A program made the position numbers and the translations under genes. A stretch of DNA of 14,460 nucleotides, from contig JADGCJ010000078.1 of assembly GCA_015229045.1 (NCBI GenBank), forward strand, positions 1 through 14,460, given 5' to 3'. Position 1 is the stretch's first letter; each line of letters begins with the position of its first letter. The notes beneath the pieces were generated by a model. That model was not told the origin of the DNA. It saw nothing but the letters and a program-made list of their open reading frames with translations, and ran no database searches. The DNA comes from Magnetococcales bacterium. Lineage in GTDB: Bacteria; Pseudomonadota; Magnetococcia; Magnetococcales; DC0425bin3. Shown here one piece after another: positions 1 through 6,407 of the stretch.

Positions 1-183
1 CCAGCCCCCTGGACCCCGTTTTGACAGGTCCCCGAATCACTATTCATGGTCCTCGGAAATCTCAAATGCGATTGCCCTGCTACCTGGGCAGTTACGAATA
101 TTCTTAACATGGGTACCTGATTTCTGTATCCTGGTTCCGTGGAGGTGAGTTTCCGACGTTTGACTTTACGGGGAGGAAAACGG
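1..183 (+). other. Upstream region of the FecR-domain gene
   Basis: No gene is seen. TTGACA at 21-26 has a TATTCA at 41-46, but the 14-nt spacing is too short for a good sigma-70 promoter. The ribosome site GGGAGGAAAA (171-180) belongs to the gene starting at 184. Confidence 0.3.
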
Positions 184-2634
184 GTGAACGTCATGCCGAA
201 TCGGTATTTGATCGTGCTGCTGGGTTTGATCGTGCTGCAACCTGCCGGATCGGGGGTGGCCCAGGCAGCCGATCAGGCCGCACCCGGAGGAGATCCCGGA
301 TCAGCCGGGGCGGGAACCAGTAAAAAGCTGCATCTGGGACGAGCCGTGCAGGTGGAAAAAGATGTCAAGAGCCAGGAAGGAAAAGGCCCTCCCCTCCCCC
401 TGTCTGTCAACGACCCGGTCTATCCACGACAAAAGATCATCACCGGCCCCGGATCCCGGGTGATGATCCAATATCGGGACGGCTCGACCTTCTCGATCGG
501 CCCCGACAGTCAGGTCGTTCTGAGCACCTTCGCCTTCAGCCCGGCAGAGAGCCGGACGGAAAAATCCGTCCAGGTGGTCTCTGGCGCCTTCCGTTATCTC
601 TCTGGATTCGCCGTCAAGGATTCAAAGGTGCGCATCGATACATCGACAGCCACCATGGGTGTCCGTGGCTCGGCGGTGGAGGGGGTGGTCGGGCAGGGTG
701 TGCCGGATTTTGTCAACGTGGCAAGCGGGGAGGTCGCCTTGGCGACCCGAAAAGGCGAGGTCTCGGTCAAGGAGGGCCAGTCGAGCGCGGCAAGCGATGC
801 GACCAAACCCCCTGCCAACCCAAAGTCCATCACGTCAGCCATTGCCGCCCAGGCCGTGGTGCACATCCAGAAAGAGGTGGGAACCACCCTGTCCAGGAAC
901 AAACCTCTCAGCAAGGAACAGCTCTTGGAAGATGCCAAGGCCAACAGGTTGAGCTTTGTCGATCAGGGTGGATCTCCGGCCGTTGCACAGTCGGCAAAAG
1001 GGGCTGACTCTCCTCCGAAACAAAACGATCCGGTCCAGAAACCGAACAGCGCCGACAAGGGTGCAGGAAAGCCCCAAAAGTCAAACGCGAAGGGTCAAGG
1101 ACCGGCAGATGACATAGTGACGACACCCAAGCCGGGGGATCTCTCCCAATGGCTGGAGCATTTTCAGGAGAGATTGGGCTATTGGCAGAGGAGCATCGCC
1201 AACGGAATCGCTTTCATTCAGGAGGTGGAAGCGGCCACCCTGAACGAGCTCGCCGCCGCTGTCAGCATTCTGGTCCAGGCTGAAAAGATGGGGATTCTGG
1301 CTGCAGCTCCCGGAGCCATGACACCGGCACAACAGGCCTTTGTCGCCCAGGTGGCTGCACAAAATCCACAAGCCGCTGCCGTTCTGACGCAGAGCAACAC
1401 CCAGCAGCAGACGAATAATCAGGCCACCTCGAACAGTGGAACGCAACAGGTTGTCACAGGTTCTGCCCAGGTGGCCAACAATCCCAAGGAGGTGGCACAA
1501 ATCGTGGCGGCGGCCATGCAGGCGATCGACAACAAGGCTGCTGCGGGAACCCCGGGAACCCCGGGAACCAGTGTCGTTTCCATCATCATGTCAAGCGCCC
1601 TGTCAGCAGCCGGGGTGACCAACAATGCCCAGGCAGCCACCATGATTACGGCTGCTGCGGCTCAGGCCAATCCCGGCATCGCTGCCCAGGCGGCCACAGC
1701 GGCCATCCGGGGTCTGCCTGCGGGAGAGTCAGCCAGGGCAACGGGTATGGTTGCCGCCGCCGCCGCCGCCGCCGCACCCCAGCAAGCGGCCCAGGTGGCG
1801 GCTGCCGTTGTTTCCGCCAACCCTGCCTCTGCCGCCCAGGTGGCAGCCTCTGTGGTCCAGGCTGTGGGCAACGGCGCGGCTGCCCAGGTCGCCGCAGCGG
1901 TCTTGAACTCTTCATCGACCAATACTTCTGCCGCTGCCGTGGCTTCCGCCGTGGCGCAGGTGGTCGGAAAGAACAATCCCGCCATCTCAGCCTCTGTGGC
2001 GGCTGCGGTGACCAGGGCTGTCGGCGATCAAGCCGCAGCAGCGGTGGCTGCCAGCGTTGTCCAGGTGGCTGGAACCGCTTCAGCCAGAGAGGTGGCCCAG
2101 GCTGTCTCCGGGGTTGCCGCCAATGCCGCTCCCCTGATAGCCACCACCTTGAGCCAGATGGTCCCTGCCCCCGAACGCGAGTTGATCAAGGCCTCGGCGG
2201 CGGCAGGTGCTCAAACCACCCTGGTCGCCATCGAAAGTGGCATCAAAAACGTCACCCAGCAGCAGATCAACGCCACCGTGCAACAAGCAACCACCGCAGC
2301 GAGCACGGCCCAAGCTACAGCCCAGGAAGCGCAACGTGAGGTGAGAGCTTCCCAGGAGGCGTCCCAGCAGGTACGTGATGTCGTTCGGCCTGACAACAAA
2401 ACCCAGCAGCAACAGCAACAACAGCAACAACAGCAACAACAGCAACAACAGCAGCAACAACAGCAGCAGCAGCAAAAGCAACCTGCCGAAGAAAACCTTG
2501 GCAACAAGCAGCAAGAGAACGTGAAAGAGGATGCTCAACAGGATAAGAAAGAGCAGGCTCAACCCGAAACTGATACCAATACCAACAAGAATGTCATCAA
2601 ACCTGACAGCAAGGAGACCGCCAGTCCCAGTTGA
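184..2634 (+). CDS. Secreted FecR-domain protein with Ala-rich repeats and polyglutamine tail
   Basis: I chose GTG 184 because GGGAGG at 171-176 lies 7 nt upstream; a GTG at 139 is in frame but would put 15 extra residues before the signal peptide. The 816-residue product starts with a signal peptide (hydrophobic LIVLLGLIVL, likely cleavage after AQA near residue 28). Residues about 51-198 form a FecR domain, seen in the DGSTFSIGPDSQV segment (from residue 99) and the hallmark TATMGVRGS (155-163). In this family the domain is periplasmic and often sits in sensor or surface proteins. From about residue 430 to 690 the chain is a degenerate 16-19 residue Ala-rich repeat (AAQVAAxVVxAxG). It ends in a Gln/Lys/Glu-rich tail with 24 consecutive Gln (741-764). 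There is no transmembrane helix after the signal peptide, so it is probably periplasmic or exported. The partner and exact role are unknown. The FecR call is firm; the function of the rest is not. Confidence 0.85.
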   Translation: MNVMPNRYLIVLLGLIVLQPAGSGVAQAADQAAPGGDPGSAGAGTSKKLHLGRAVQVEKDVKSQEGKGPPLPLSVNDPVYPRQKIITGPGSRVMIQYRDGSTFSIGPDSQVVLSTFAFSPAESRTEKSVQVVSGAFRYLSGFAVKDSKVRIDTSTATMGVRGSAVEGVVGQGVPDFVNVASGEVALATRKGEVSVKEGQSSAASDATKPPANPKSITSAIAAQAVVHIQKEVGTTLSRNKPLSKEQLLEDAKANRLSFVDQGGSPAVAQSAKGADSPPKQNDPVQKPNSADKGAGKPQKSNAKGQGPADDIVTTPKPGDLSQWLEHFQERLGYWQRSIANGIAFIQEVEAATLNELAAAVSILVQAEKMGILAAAPGAMTPAQQAFVAQVAAQNPQAAAVLTQSNTQQQTNNQATSNSGTQQVVTGSAQVANNPKEVAQIVAAAMQAIDNKAAAGTPGTPGTSVVSIIMSSALSAAGVTNNAQAATMITAAAAQANPGIAAQAATAAIRGLPAGESARATGMVAAAAAAAAPQQAAQVAAAVVSANPASAAQVAASVVQAVGNGAAAQVAAAVLNSSSTNTSAAAVASAVAQVVGKNNPAISASVAAAVTRAVGDQAAAAVAASVVQVAGTASAREVAQAVSGVAANAAPLIATTLSQMVPAPERELIKASAAAGAQTTLVAIESGIKNVTQQQINATVQQATTAASTAQATAQEAQREVRASQEASQQVRDVVRPDNKTQQQQQQQQQQQQQQQQQQQQQQQQKQPAEENLGNKQQENVKEDAQQDKKEQAQPETDTNTNKNVIKPDSKETASPS
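1545..1570 (+). repeat. 9-bp tandem repeat (GGGAACCCC), about 2.9 copies
   Basis: Nearly three head-to-tail copies of GGGAACCCC encode GTPGTPGTS in the FecR-domain protein. The unit is a multiple of three, so copy-number change keeps the frame. Confidence 0.75.
1753..1776 (+). repeat. GCC trinucleotide run encoding polyalanine
   Basis: Seven GCC codons followed by GCA encode eight alanines in a row. Pure codon reiteration, unlike the mixed codons around it, points to recent slippage. Confidence 0.8.
2404..2475 (+). repeat. CAG/CAA microsatellite encoding 24 glutamines
   Basis: Twenty-four consecutive CAG or CAA codons, mostly in a CAG-CAA-CAA pattern (9-bp period), encode polyglutamine near the C-terminus of the FecR-domain protein. 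The 9-bp sub-period suggests expansion by slippage of a three-codon unit. Length may vary between cells or be mis-assembled. Confidence 0.9.
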
Positions 2635-2655
2635 TGGCGATACTGAAGGAGCAAG

Positions 2656-2748
2656 ATGTACCGTTCCTCCACTCTCCGGCTTGGCTGGTGGGTCGTGGCC
2701 ATGCTGCCATGCGCGGCGAACCGCTTCCGGCTCTCGCATCCATCTTGA
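2656..2748 (+). pseudogene. Possible gene remnant: ribosome site plus signal-peptide-like start, stops after 30 codons
   Basis: AAGGAG (2646-2651) lies 4 nt before an ATG at 2656, 21 nt after the FecR-protein stop. The frame reads MYRSSTLRLGWWVVAMLPCAA and stops at TGA 2746-2748 after 30 codons. The start looks like a Sec signal peptide (Arg, hydrophobic stretch, AA cleavage-like end), but nothing mature follows. I infer the 5' end of a secreted-protein gene lost by deletion or frameshift, possibly when the downstream repeat array arrived. It could also be a short leader peptide or chance. Confidence 0.3.
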
Positions 2749-2815
2749 TCTGGAATTGGAATAAACCGCGTCTACTTTGGGACACGCAGTTTTTTGTGAT
2801 CGAAAAAATATTGAC

Positions 2816-4363
2816 ATGAAAGATTTTATCGGGGCTTCGCCCCAAACCCCATTGGGGCGAAGCCCCAAACCCCATTGGGGCGAAGCCCCAAACCCCACCA
2901 GGAAGGGCACAGCCCTTCCTGGACCATCCCAGTCTTTCAATAGTTTAAAAAAACTGCACTTCTCGAAATGGATTCGGTTTGGAACCCTGCTTCTCTTTTT
3001 GGTGAGTTTTTTTTTACACCAACCAGCGTGGGGAGAAAAACCCTCTCTCCCCACGCCGACGGTTGGCTCCACCTCTTCGGTGGATTGGATCCAGGTGATC
3101 CGGGAAAAAATCCCGCCCCTGCAACAGGATCGAGGTCAGCGCCTGCCCCTGATCCTGTGGGAATCGGGCGGTCGGGATCCTCTGCCGGAAAGCACCATTC
3201 GCATGCTCCTGGAACGGGGTTTGACCCGTACCGTTCGTCTCGACGCCCAACAGATCCCCGCTGCCCTGGCCCTGCAACAGGCCGGATCCCCGGTTGTGGT
3301 CATGGATGCTCGCGGCGGCCTATGGCCTTATGCGGCCGAGAAAGGCGATCCCCACCGCTTTTCGCCCGGCGATTTGACAGGATGGGCACACGTCGCCAAG
3401 GGGTTTCGTGCCACCCTGGAGGCTTTTCGCCAGGCTGGCGTGAAAGTGGATGGATTTTGGCTCGATTTTGAAGGCCAGCCAAGCATGGCCGCCTATGACA
3501 TGGTCAAGAACACCCCTGCGTATCGCGACTTGCTACCAGCAGGCGCTCTGACCACCCGCGAGGCTTTCCTGAATTTCCGTCGTCAATTCTGGGTGCAGCT
3601 GATGTCGGCATACGTGGCGGCGCCCCTGCGTGAGTACTACCCACAGGCACTGATCACCAACTGGGTGATCACCCTCTCCTCACCCGAACGCCCCGTCATC
3701 GATTGGTACGGTCAACCCCACCCTCCTCTCGGTCCCACCCTGTTTACGGCCACCACCCCTGTGGCCTATGCCATCGATACCGCCTTTCTCAACGGCTGGC
3801 AGCAGGAGTACCCGTGGGATCAGGAGCATGTCGACCGCTTTTTCATGAACGTCATGTTGCGCCAAGTCTCAGACAATGGCTGGAACCTGCAACGTCAGGC
3901 CCCTTATTTGAAGGTCATTCCCTGGGTGGCACGCTGGGTCCCCGATCACCCCAAGAGAGAGGTCCCGGTCATGAGTCGGGAGGCCTACCGGGAGGCCTTG
4001 CGCCATCTGTGGCTGCGAGGCGTCCATGCCATGCAGGTGTTCAATCCCGTGCATGCCGGTTATCGGGACATGGCCATCGACGAGGTGGTGGATGCGACCA
4101 TGGTGTATGACGACATGCTGAACTACAAGGAGTTCCTCGACCAGGGCGAGGTACTCAATTTTGCCTATCCAGGTTCCCAAGAAGCCGGTCTGCTCTGGTC
4201 CGGTCTCCGTCTTGGCGACCGGGCTGTCGTCCGTCTCCATGACCAAGGCGGGGCGGAGGGATCGCACACCCTGGAACTCTGGCCCGGTCAGCGCGTTGCC
4301 CTCCACCTCCCCAAGGGTCAAGGAGTCACACACCTCGTCACCCGACCCGGGACAAAAGACTGA
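2816..4363 (+). CDS. Secreted protein resembling a TIM-barrel glycoside hydrolase, function unknown
   Basis: I do not recognise a named family. From ATG 2816, the only in-frame ATG before the signal peptide, the product is 515 residues. Residues 1-45 are mostly translated hairpin repeat, then comes KKLHFSKWIRFG, a hydrophobic TLLLFLVSFFL (57-67) and AWG (71-73), a Sec signal peptide. The true start may be a non-ATG codon near 2954 (CTG). The mature part has alternating strands and helices, VVVMDARGG, then GFWLDFEG (213-220). An Asp/Glu pair at a strand end is typical of catalytic acids in TIM-barrel hydrolases, but this is inference. Trp and Tyr are frequent, as in sugar-binding clefts. No clear ribosome site precedes 2816. 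The gene converges with the outer-membrane protein gene (54 bp apart). Confidence 0.65.
   Translation: MKDFIGASPQTPLGRSPKPHWGEAPNPTRKGTALPGPSQSFNSLKKLHFSKWIRFGTLLLFLVSFFLHQPAWGEKPSLPTPTVGSTSSVDWIQVIREKIPPLQQDRGQRLPLILWESGGRDPLPESTIRMLLERGLTRTVRLDAQQIPAALALQQAGSPVVVMDARGGLWPYAAEKGDPHRFSPGDLTGWAHVAKGFRATLEAFRQAGVKVDGFWLDFEGQPSMAAYDMVKNTPAYRDLLPAGALTTREAFLNFRRQFWVQLMSAYVAAPLREYYPQALITNWVITLSSPERPVIDWYGQPHPPLGPTLFTATTPVAYAIDTAFLNGWQQEYPWDQEHVDRFFMNVMLRQVSDNGWNLQRQAPYLKVIPWVARWVPDHPKREVPVMSREAYREALRHLWLRGVHAMQVFNPVHAGYRDMAIDEVVDATMVYDDMLNYKEFLDQGEVLNFAYPGSQEAGLLWSGLRLGDRAVVRLHDQGGAEGSHTLELWPGQRVALHLPKGQGVTHLVTRPGTKD
2831..2922. repeat. Array of palindromic GC-rich hairpins
   Basis: Three 13-bp palindromic cores (2831-2843, 2854-2866, 2877-2889) are each followed by AAACCCC; the first two are separated from the next core by ATT, giving a 23-bp period. 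The first core is GGGGCTTCGCCCC and the other two are its reverse complement, GGGGCGAAGCCCC, so one unit core is flipped. A perfect 11-bp stem follows: CCAGGAAGGGC (2898-2908), loop ACA, GCCCTTCCTGG (2912-2922). CCCCATTGGGG at the joints allows alternative pairing. It resembles an extragenic palindromic (REP-like) repeat element. Confidence 0.85.
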
Positions 4364-4417
4364 ATTCAAACACCCGAAGCAACCGACAAAGAGCGCCCGG
4401 CATCCGGCGAAAAGCTC

Positions 4418-5119
4418 CTAAAACGACAAACGAAGGTTGCCCAATATATTGCGCTCCTCGGTCTGATTGCGCATCTGGAAGGAGCGCGACGTCGAAACCT
4501 CACCCGTCAGAGAGTTCGAGAAGTCAAAACGAGCACCCAGGGCCACATTGGAACCGTTGGGAACAACACCAAGCGGGGTCGATTCTTCTGAAGAGATTTT
4601 CTTATCGAAGGTCAGTGCCACATAGGGTTCCCAATCGTGGAGAGCATACCCGGTCGCCAGAGTGCTGGAAACATGCCGGAAGACATTTTCGGCTACCCGG
4701 TCGCGGGCATCCCCTTTGTCCGGATTGACGGAATAGGCAACCCTGCCGTTGATATTCCACGGTCCCTGATTGGGCAAGGCAGTCAGATTGAAGCCTACGG
4801 AGTACCCGGATGTCTCGCGGAACTGACCTGAATCCTGGGCGGGATTCGTCAGGGAGAGCGCCCCGTCGACCCCGGGCAGCAAAACATTGGTCAGCCCGGA
4901 AGCCGCATAGGGGCTGACACTCCAAACCACAGGAGCGGAGGCGGACTCCCCGGTAACGGACAGGGTATTCTGGGCATTGCCCTGGCTCAACAGGGAAGGC
5001 TGCCCAAGATAGTCACCTCCCTGTGCTGCCACAAGACCGGGAAAAACGATCATCCATCCAGCTGCCAGAACACAGGCGGAAAAAGACGGAAAACGGGGAC
5101 GACTCTCGGCGTTTCTCAT
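4418..5119 (-). CDS. Small outer-membrane beta-barrel protein
   Basis: The 233-residue product starts with basic residues, then a hydrophobic ACVLAAGWMIVFPGLVAA ending near AQG, a Sec signal peptide of about 32 residues. The mature part is rich in alternating polar/hydrophobic strands (YSVGFNLTAL, WNINGRVAYSV, WEPYVALTFD, NVALGARFDF, LTGEVSTSRSF, ILGNLRLSF), Gly and aromatic residues, and ends in Phe. A C-terminal Phe on the last strand is the usual outer-membrane assembly (BAM) signal. It resembles the autotransporter-type or porin-like 8-12-strand barrels; 200 mature residues fit about eight to ten strands. The substrate is unknown. ATG 5117-5119 has only a weak ribosome site. A promoter candidate lies about 45-75 nt upstream. 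Confidence 0.72.
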   Translation of the reverse strand: MRNAESRPRFPSFSACVLAAGWMIVFPGLVAAQGGDYLGQPSLLSQGNAQNTLSVTGESASAPVVWSVSPYAASGLTNVLLPGVDGALSLTNPAQDSGQFRETSGYSVGFNLTALPNQGPWNINGRVAYSVNPDKGDARDRVAENVFRHVSSTLATGYALHDWEPYVALTFDKKISSEESTPLGVVPNGSNVALGARFDFSNSLTGEVSTSRSFQMRNQTEERNILGNLRLSF

Positions 5120-5465
5120 GGCTGGCTCGCGATTCTTTTTGATTTTTTCAAGGTTGCCGCCAGAGACATACCCGACAGTATGTTGACTGGCAAACAGGGG
5201 AACCCGTCACATCCGGATACCCTGCAAAGCAGTTTACCCCCCCAAAAAAGAAATGTATAGCCATTTTATGGTTCCCGTCTCGACCTTTGCCAATCTTTTG
5301 GCATAGACAATCGGACTATGGCTACAAAATGTTGTTATCACAACGAAAAAACCAATCATGGGAAACTTTGACAAAAACTTGACACTGGGAGAATCGCTTT
5401 GTGCTTCTACATATTTGGGGTATCTTTCCCGGGTCTCCCTCTTTGATGGTCAGGATGGACCCGCC
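5120..5465. other. Divergent intergenic region, no gene seen
   Basis: This 346-bp gap separates the minus-strand beta-barrel gene from the plus-strand acetyltransferase. It is more AT-rich than its surroundings. It holds a promoter candidate for the barrel gene and two perfect short inverted repeats: TGCCAA-TCTT-TTGGCA (5288-5303) and GTTGT-TATC-ACAAC (5331-5344). These could be regulator sites for the plus-strand gene. Part of it (5358-5465) is open in frame with the acetyltransferase but does not look like its family's N-terminus. Confidence 0.5.
5165..5193 (-). promoter_or_regulatory. Candidate sigma-70 promoter for the beta-barrel gene
   Basis: On the minus strand TTGCCA (5193-5188, five of six matches to TTGACA) is followed after exactly 17 nt by TATGTC (5170-5165, three of six matches to TATAAT). 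An inverted repeat CATAC-6 nt-GTATG (5167-5182) overlaps the -10 and spacer and could be an operator. It is a weak match, seen by eye only. Confidence 0.3.
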
Positions 5466-6032
5466 ATGTTTTCCCTCCGCGATGCAACCTACGCCGACAT
5501 GCCCGCCATCTGTGGATTTTCTCATGATCCGATGGAACTTTTTCGTTTCTTTCCCCAGGCGCGCTTCCCTTTGACGGCAGAACAACTGGAAGCGGAGTCT
5601 TTCCGGCACCGTTCTGATCAGACACTTCTCTTGTGGAACGATCAACCCGTGGGCTACGCCGACCTTTACGACCTGCATCCTGGCATCGCCTGTTCCATTG
5701 GCCATGTCGTTGTGGATCGTGCCTGCCGTGGTCAAGGCGGAGGTCGTTTTCTGGTGGAAGGCATGATGCAGATTGCCCGGCAACGCCATAAAGCTCGCAC
5801 GATCAAACTCTCCTGTTTCAGCGACAACACCCCTGCCCTCCTTTTGTACCATGACCTTGGCTTTCGCCCCTATGCCATGGAAATTCGTTATAACCTGCAT
5901 CGGCTTCTAACCAGGCAGAGCTTTCGCTCCGACGCCGTGGAGACGCATCGAACAGCGAACGGATTGCCCATGGTCCTGCTCCATTTGGAGCTACCCCCCT
6001 CGGCTGGTCCCGAGCAGAAAAACACACCTTAA
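5466..6032 (+). CDS. GNAT-family N-acetyltransferase
   Basis: The 188-residue product has the layout of the GNAT fold: an N-terminal strand and helix FSLRDATYADMPAI, the strand-turn-strand QPVGYADLYDL, strand IGHVVVD, then the acetyl-CoA pyrophosphate loop RGQGGG (R88, G91, G93, matching R/Q-x-x-G-x-G/A), and the late LYHDLGFRPY segment with the usual Tyr and Gly-Phe. It transfers an acetyl group from acetyl-CoA to an amine; the acceptor cannot be told. I prefer ATG 5466 because the domain starts right after it and AGGA lies 10 nt upstream; ATG 5358 would add 36 residues with no homology signal and has no ribosome site. It could acetylate an amino sugar for the downstream glycan genes, but 141 bp separates it from them. 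Confidence 0.8.
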   Translation: MFSLRDATYADMPAICGFSHDPMELFRFFPQARFPLTAEQLEAESFRHRSDQTLLLWNDQPVGYADLYDLHPGIACSIGHVVVDRACRGQGGGRFLVEGMMQIARQRHKARTIKLSCFSDNTPALLLYHDLGFRPYAMEIRYNLHRLLTRQSFRSDAVETHRTANGLPMVLLHLELPPSAGPEQKNTP

Positions 6033-6160
6033 ACCATCGTTCAAACCACTCCTTAACGGAGAAAGCCCTTTGCCGGGAACTCCTCGGCGCCTGTTGCACG
6101 GCACAAATATTGCGAAAATGCGGCCAGGAGTTCGACCCTTCCCCTGTGCAATCCATTCAC

Positions 6161-6170
6161 AAGGAGGTGA
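6161..6170 (+). promoter_or_regulatory. Near-perfect ribosome binding site (AAGGAGGTGA)
   Basis: AAGGAGGTGA pairs with the whole anti-Shine-Dalgarno tail of 16S rRNA. ATG codons at 6171 and 6174 follow; spacing from GGAGG is 3 nt to the first and 6 nt to the second, so 6174 is the better start. It is the strongest ribosome site in the window. Confidence 0.85.
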
Positions 6171-6173
6171 ATG

Positions 6174-6404
6174 ATGGCCGTCGATCAGGCTGCATTTTTG
6201 CGTATCGCTTTGCGCGGTGGGCGCTCCCTGACTACCGAGCATCACATCGAAGCGATGGCACGGGATCTGGGTATGACGGCGGATGTCGTCCGGCAATGGC
6301 TCGCCCTCGTTCGCCGTCCCAAGGCAGGCTGCATGACCGTCAAATCGGCAATGGCCATGGCATCGGGGTGCTTGAATGAAGGGCAGGGTTTGTGTAGGGA
6401 GTAA
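6174..6404 (+). CDS. Small HTH-like protein at head of the glycan cluster
   Basis: This 76-residue protein (77 if ATG 6171 is used) has no family I recognise. Residues about 17-45 (SLTTEHHIEAMARDLGMTADVVRQWLALVRR) can be read as two helices around the turn DLGMTADVV, the spacing of a helix-turn-helix, and the basic RR end fits DNA binding. Its coding status is supported by the full-length Shine-Dalgarno match and by the 3-nt gap to the methyltransferase at 6408. It may regulate the cluster, or be a small structural or antitoxin-like protein. Function is inferred only. Confidence 0.6.
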   Translation: MAVDQAAFLRIALRGGRSLTTEHHIEAMARDLGMTADVVRQWLALVRRPKAGCMTVKSAMAMASGCLNEGQGLCRE

Positions 6405-6407
6405 TTC

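Larger units (their letters stand above)
1495..2160 (+). repeat. Degenerate Ala-rich protein repeat region
   Basis: Inside the FecR-domain gene, about ten imperfect units of 16-19 residues follow each other, with the pattern AAQVAAxVVxAxG and variable Asn/Pro/Gly linkers. The clearest neighbours read AAQVAAAVVSANPAS, AAQVAASVVQAVGNGA and AAQVAAAVLNSSS. The pattern suggests short Ala-rich helices joined by turns. The DNA copies (GCC CAG GTG GCN) have diverged at third positions, so the repeat is old or under selection at protein level. Confidence 0.7.

Noticed and set aside
2811..2839. TTGACA at 2811-2816 as a -35 box
   Set aside because: At 17 nt downstream the sequence is GC-rich hairpin (GCTTCG), with no -10-like hexamer.
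2831..2896. Possible CRISPR array
   Set aside because: The repeats are short palindromes with constant 10-nt or shorter separators, there are no unique spacers, and no cas gene is present.
2080..3072. 330-codon minus-strand reading frame rich in leucine runs
   Set aside because: It is antisense to the polyQ and Ala-rich part of the FecR gene, and its poly-Leu comes from the CAG/CAA run. It also crosses the hairpin array and the next gene.
2968..3471. Plus-strand frame starting at ATG 2968
   Set aside because: It overlaps the hydrolase-like gene in another frame, lacks a signal peptide, and its protein shows no domain, whereas the main frame has a clear signal peptide.
6094..6151. TTGCAC/GTGCAA distant inverted repeat as a terminator or operator
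   Set aside because: The 6-bp arms are 46 nt apart with no T-run, so this could easily be chance.
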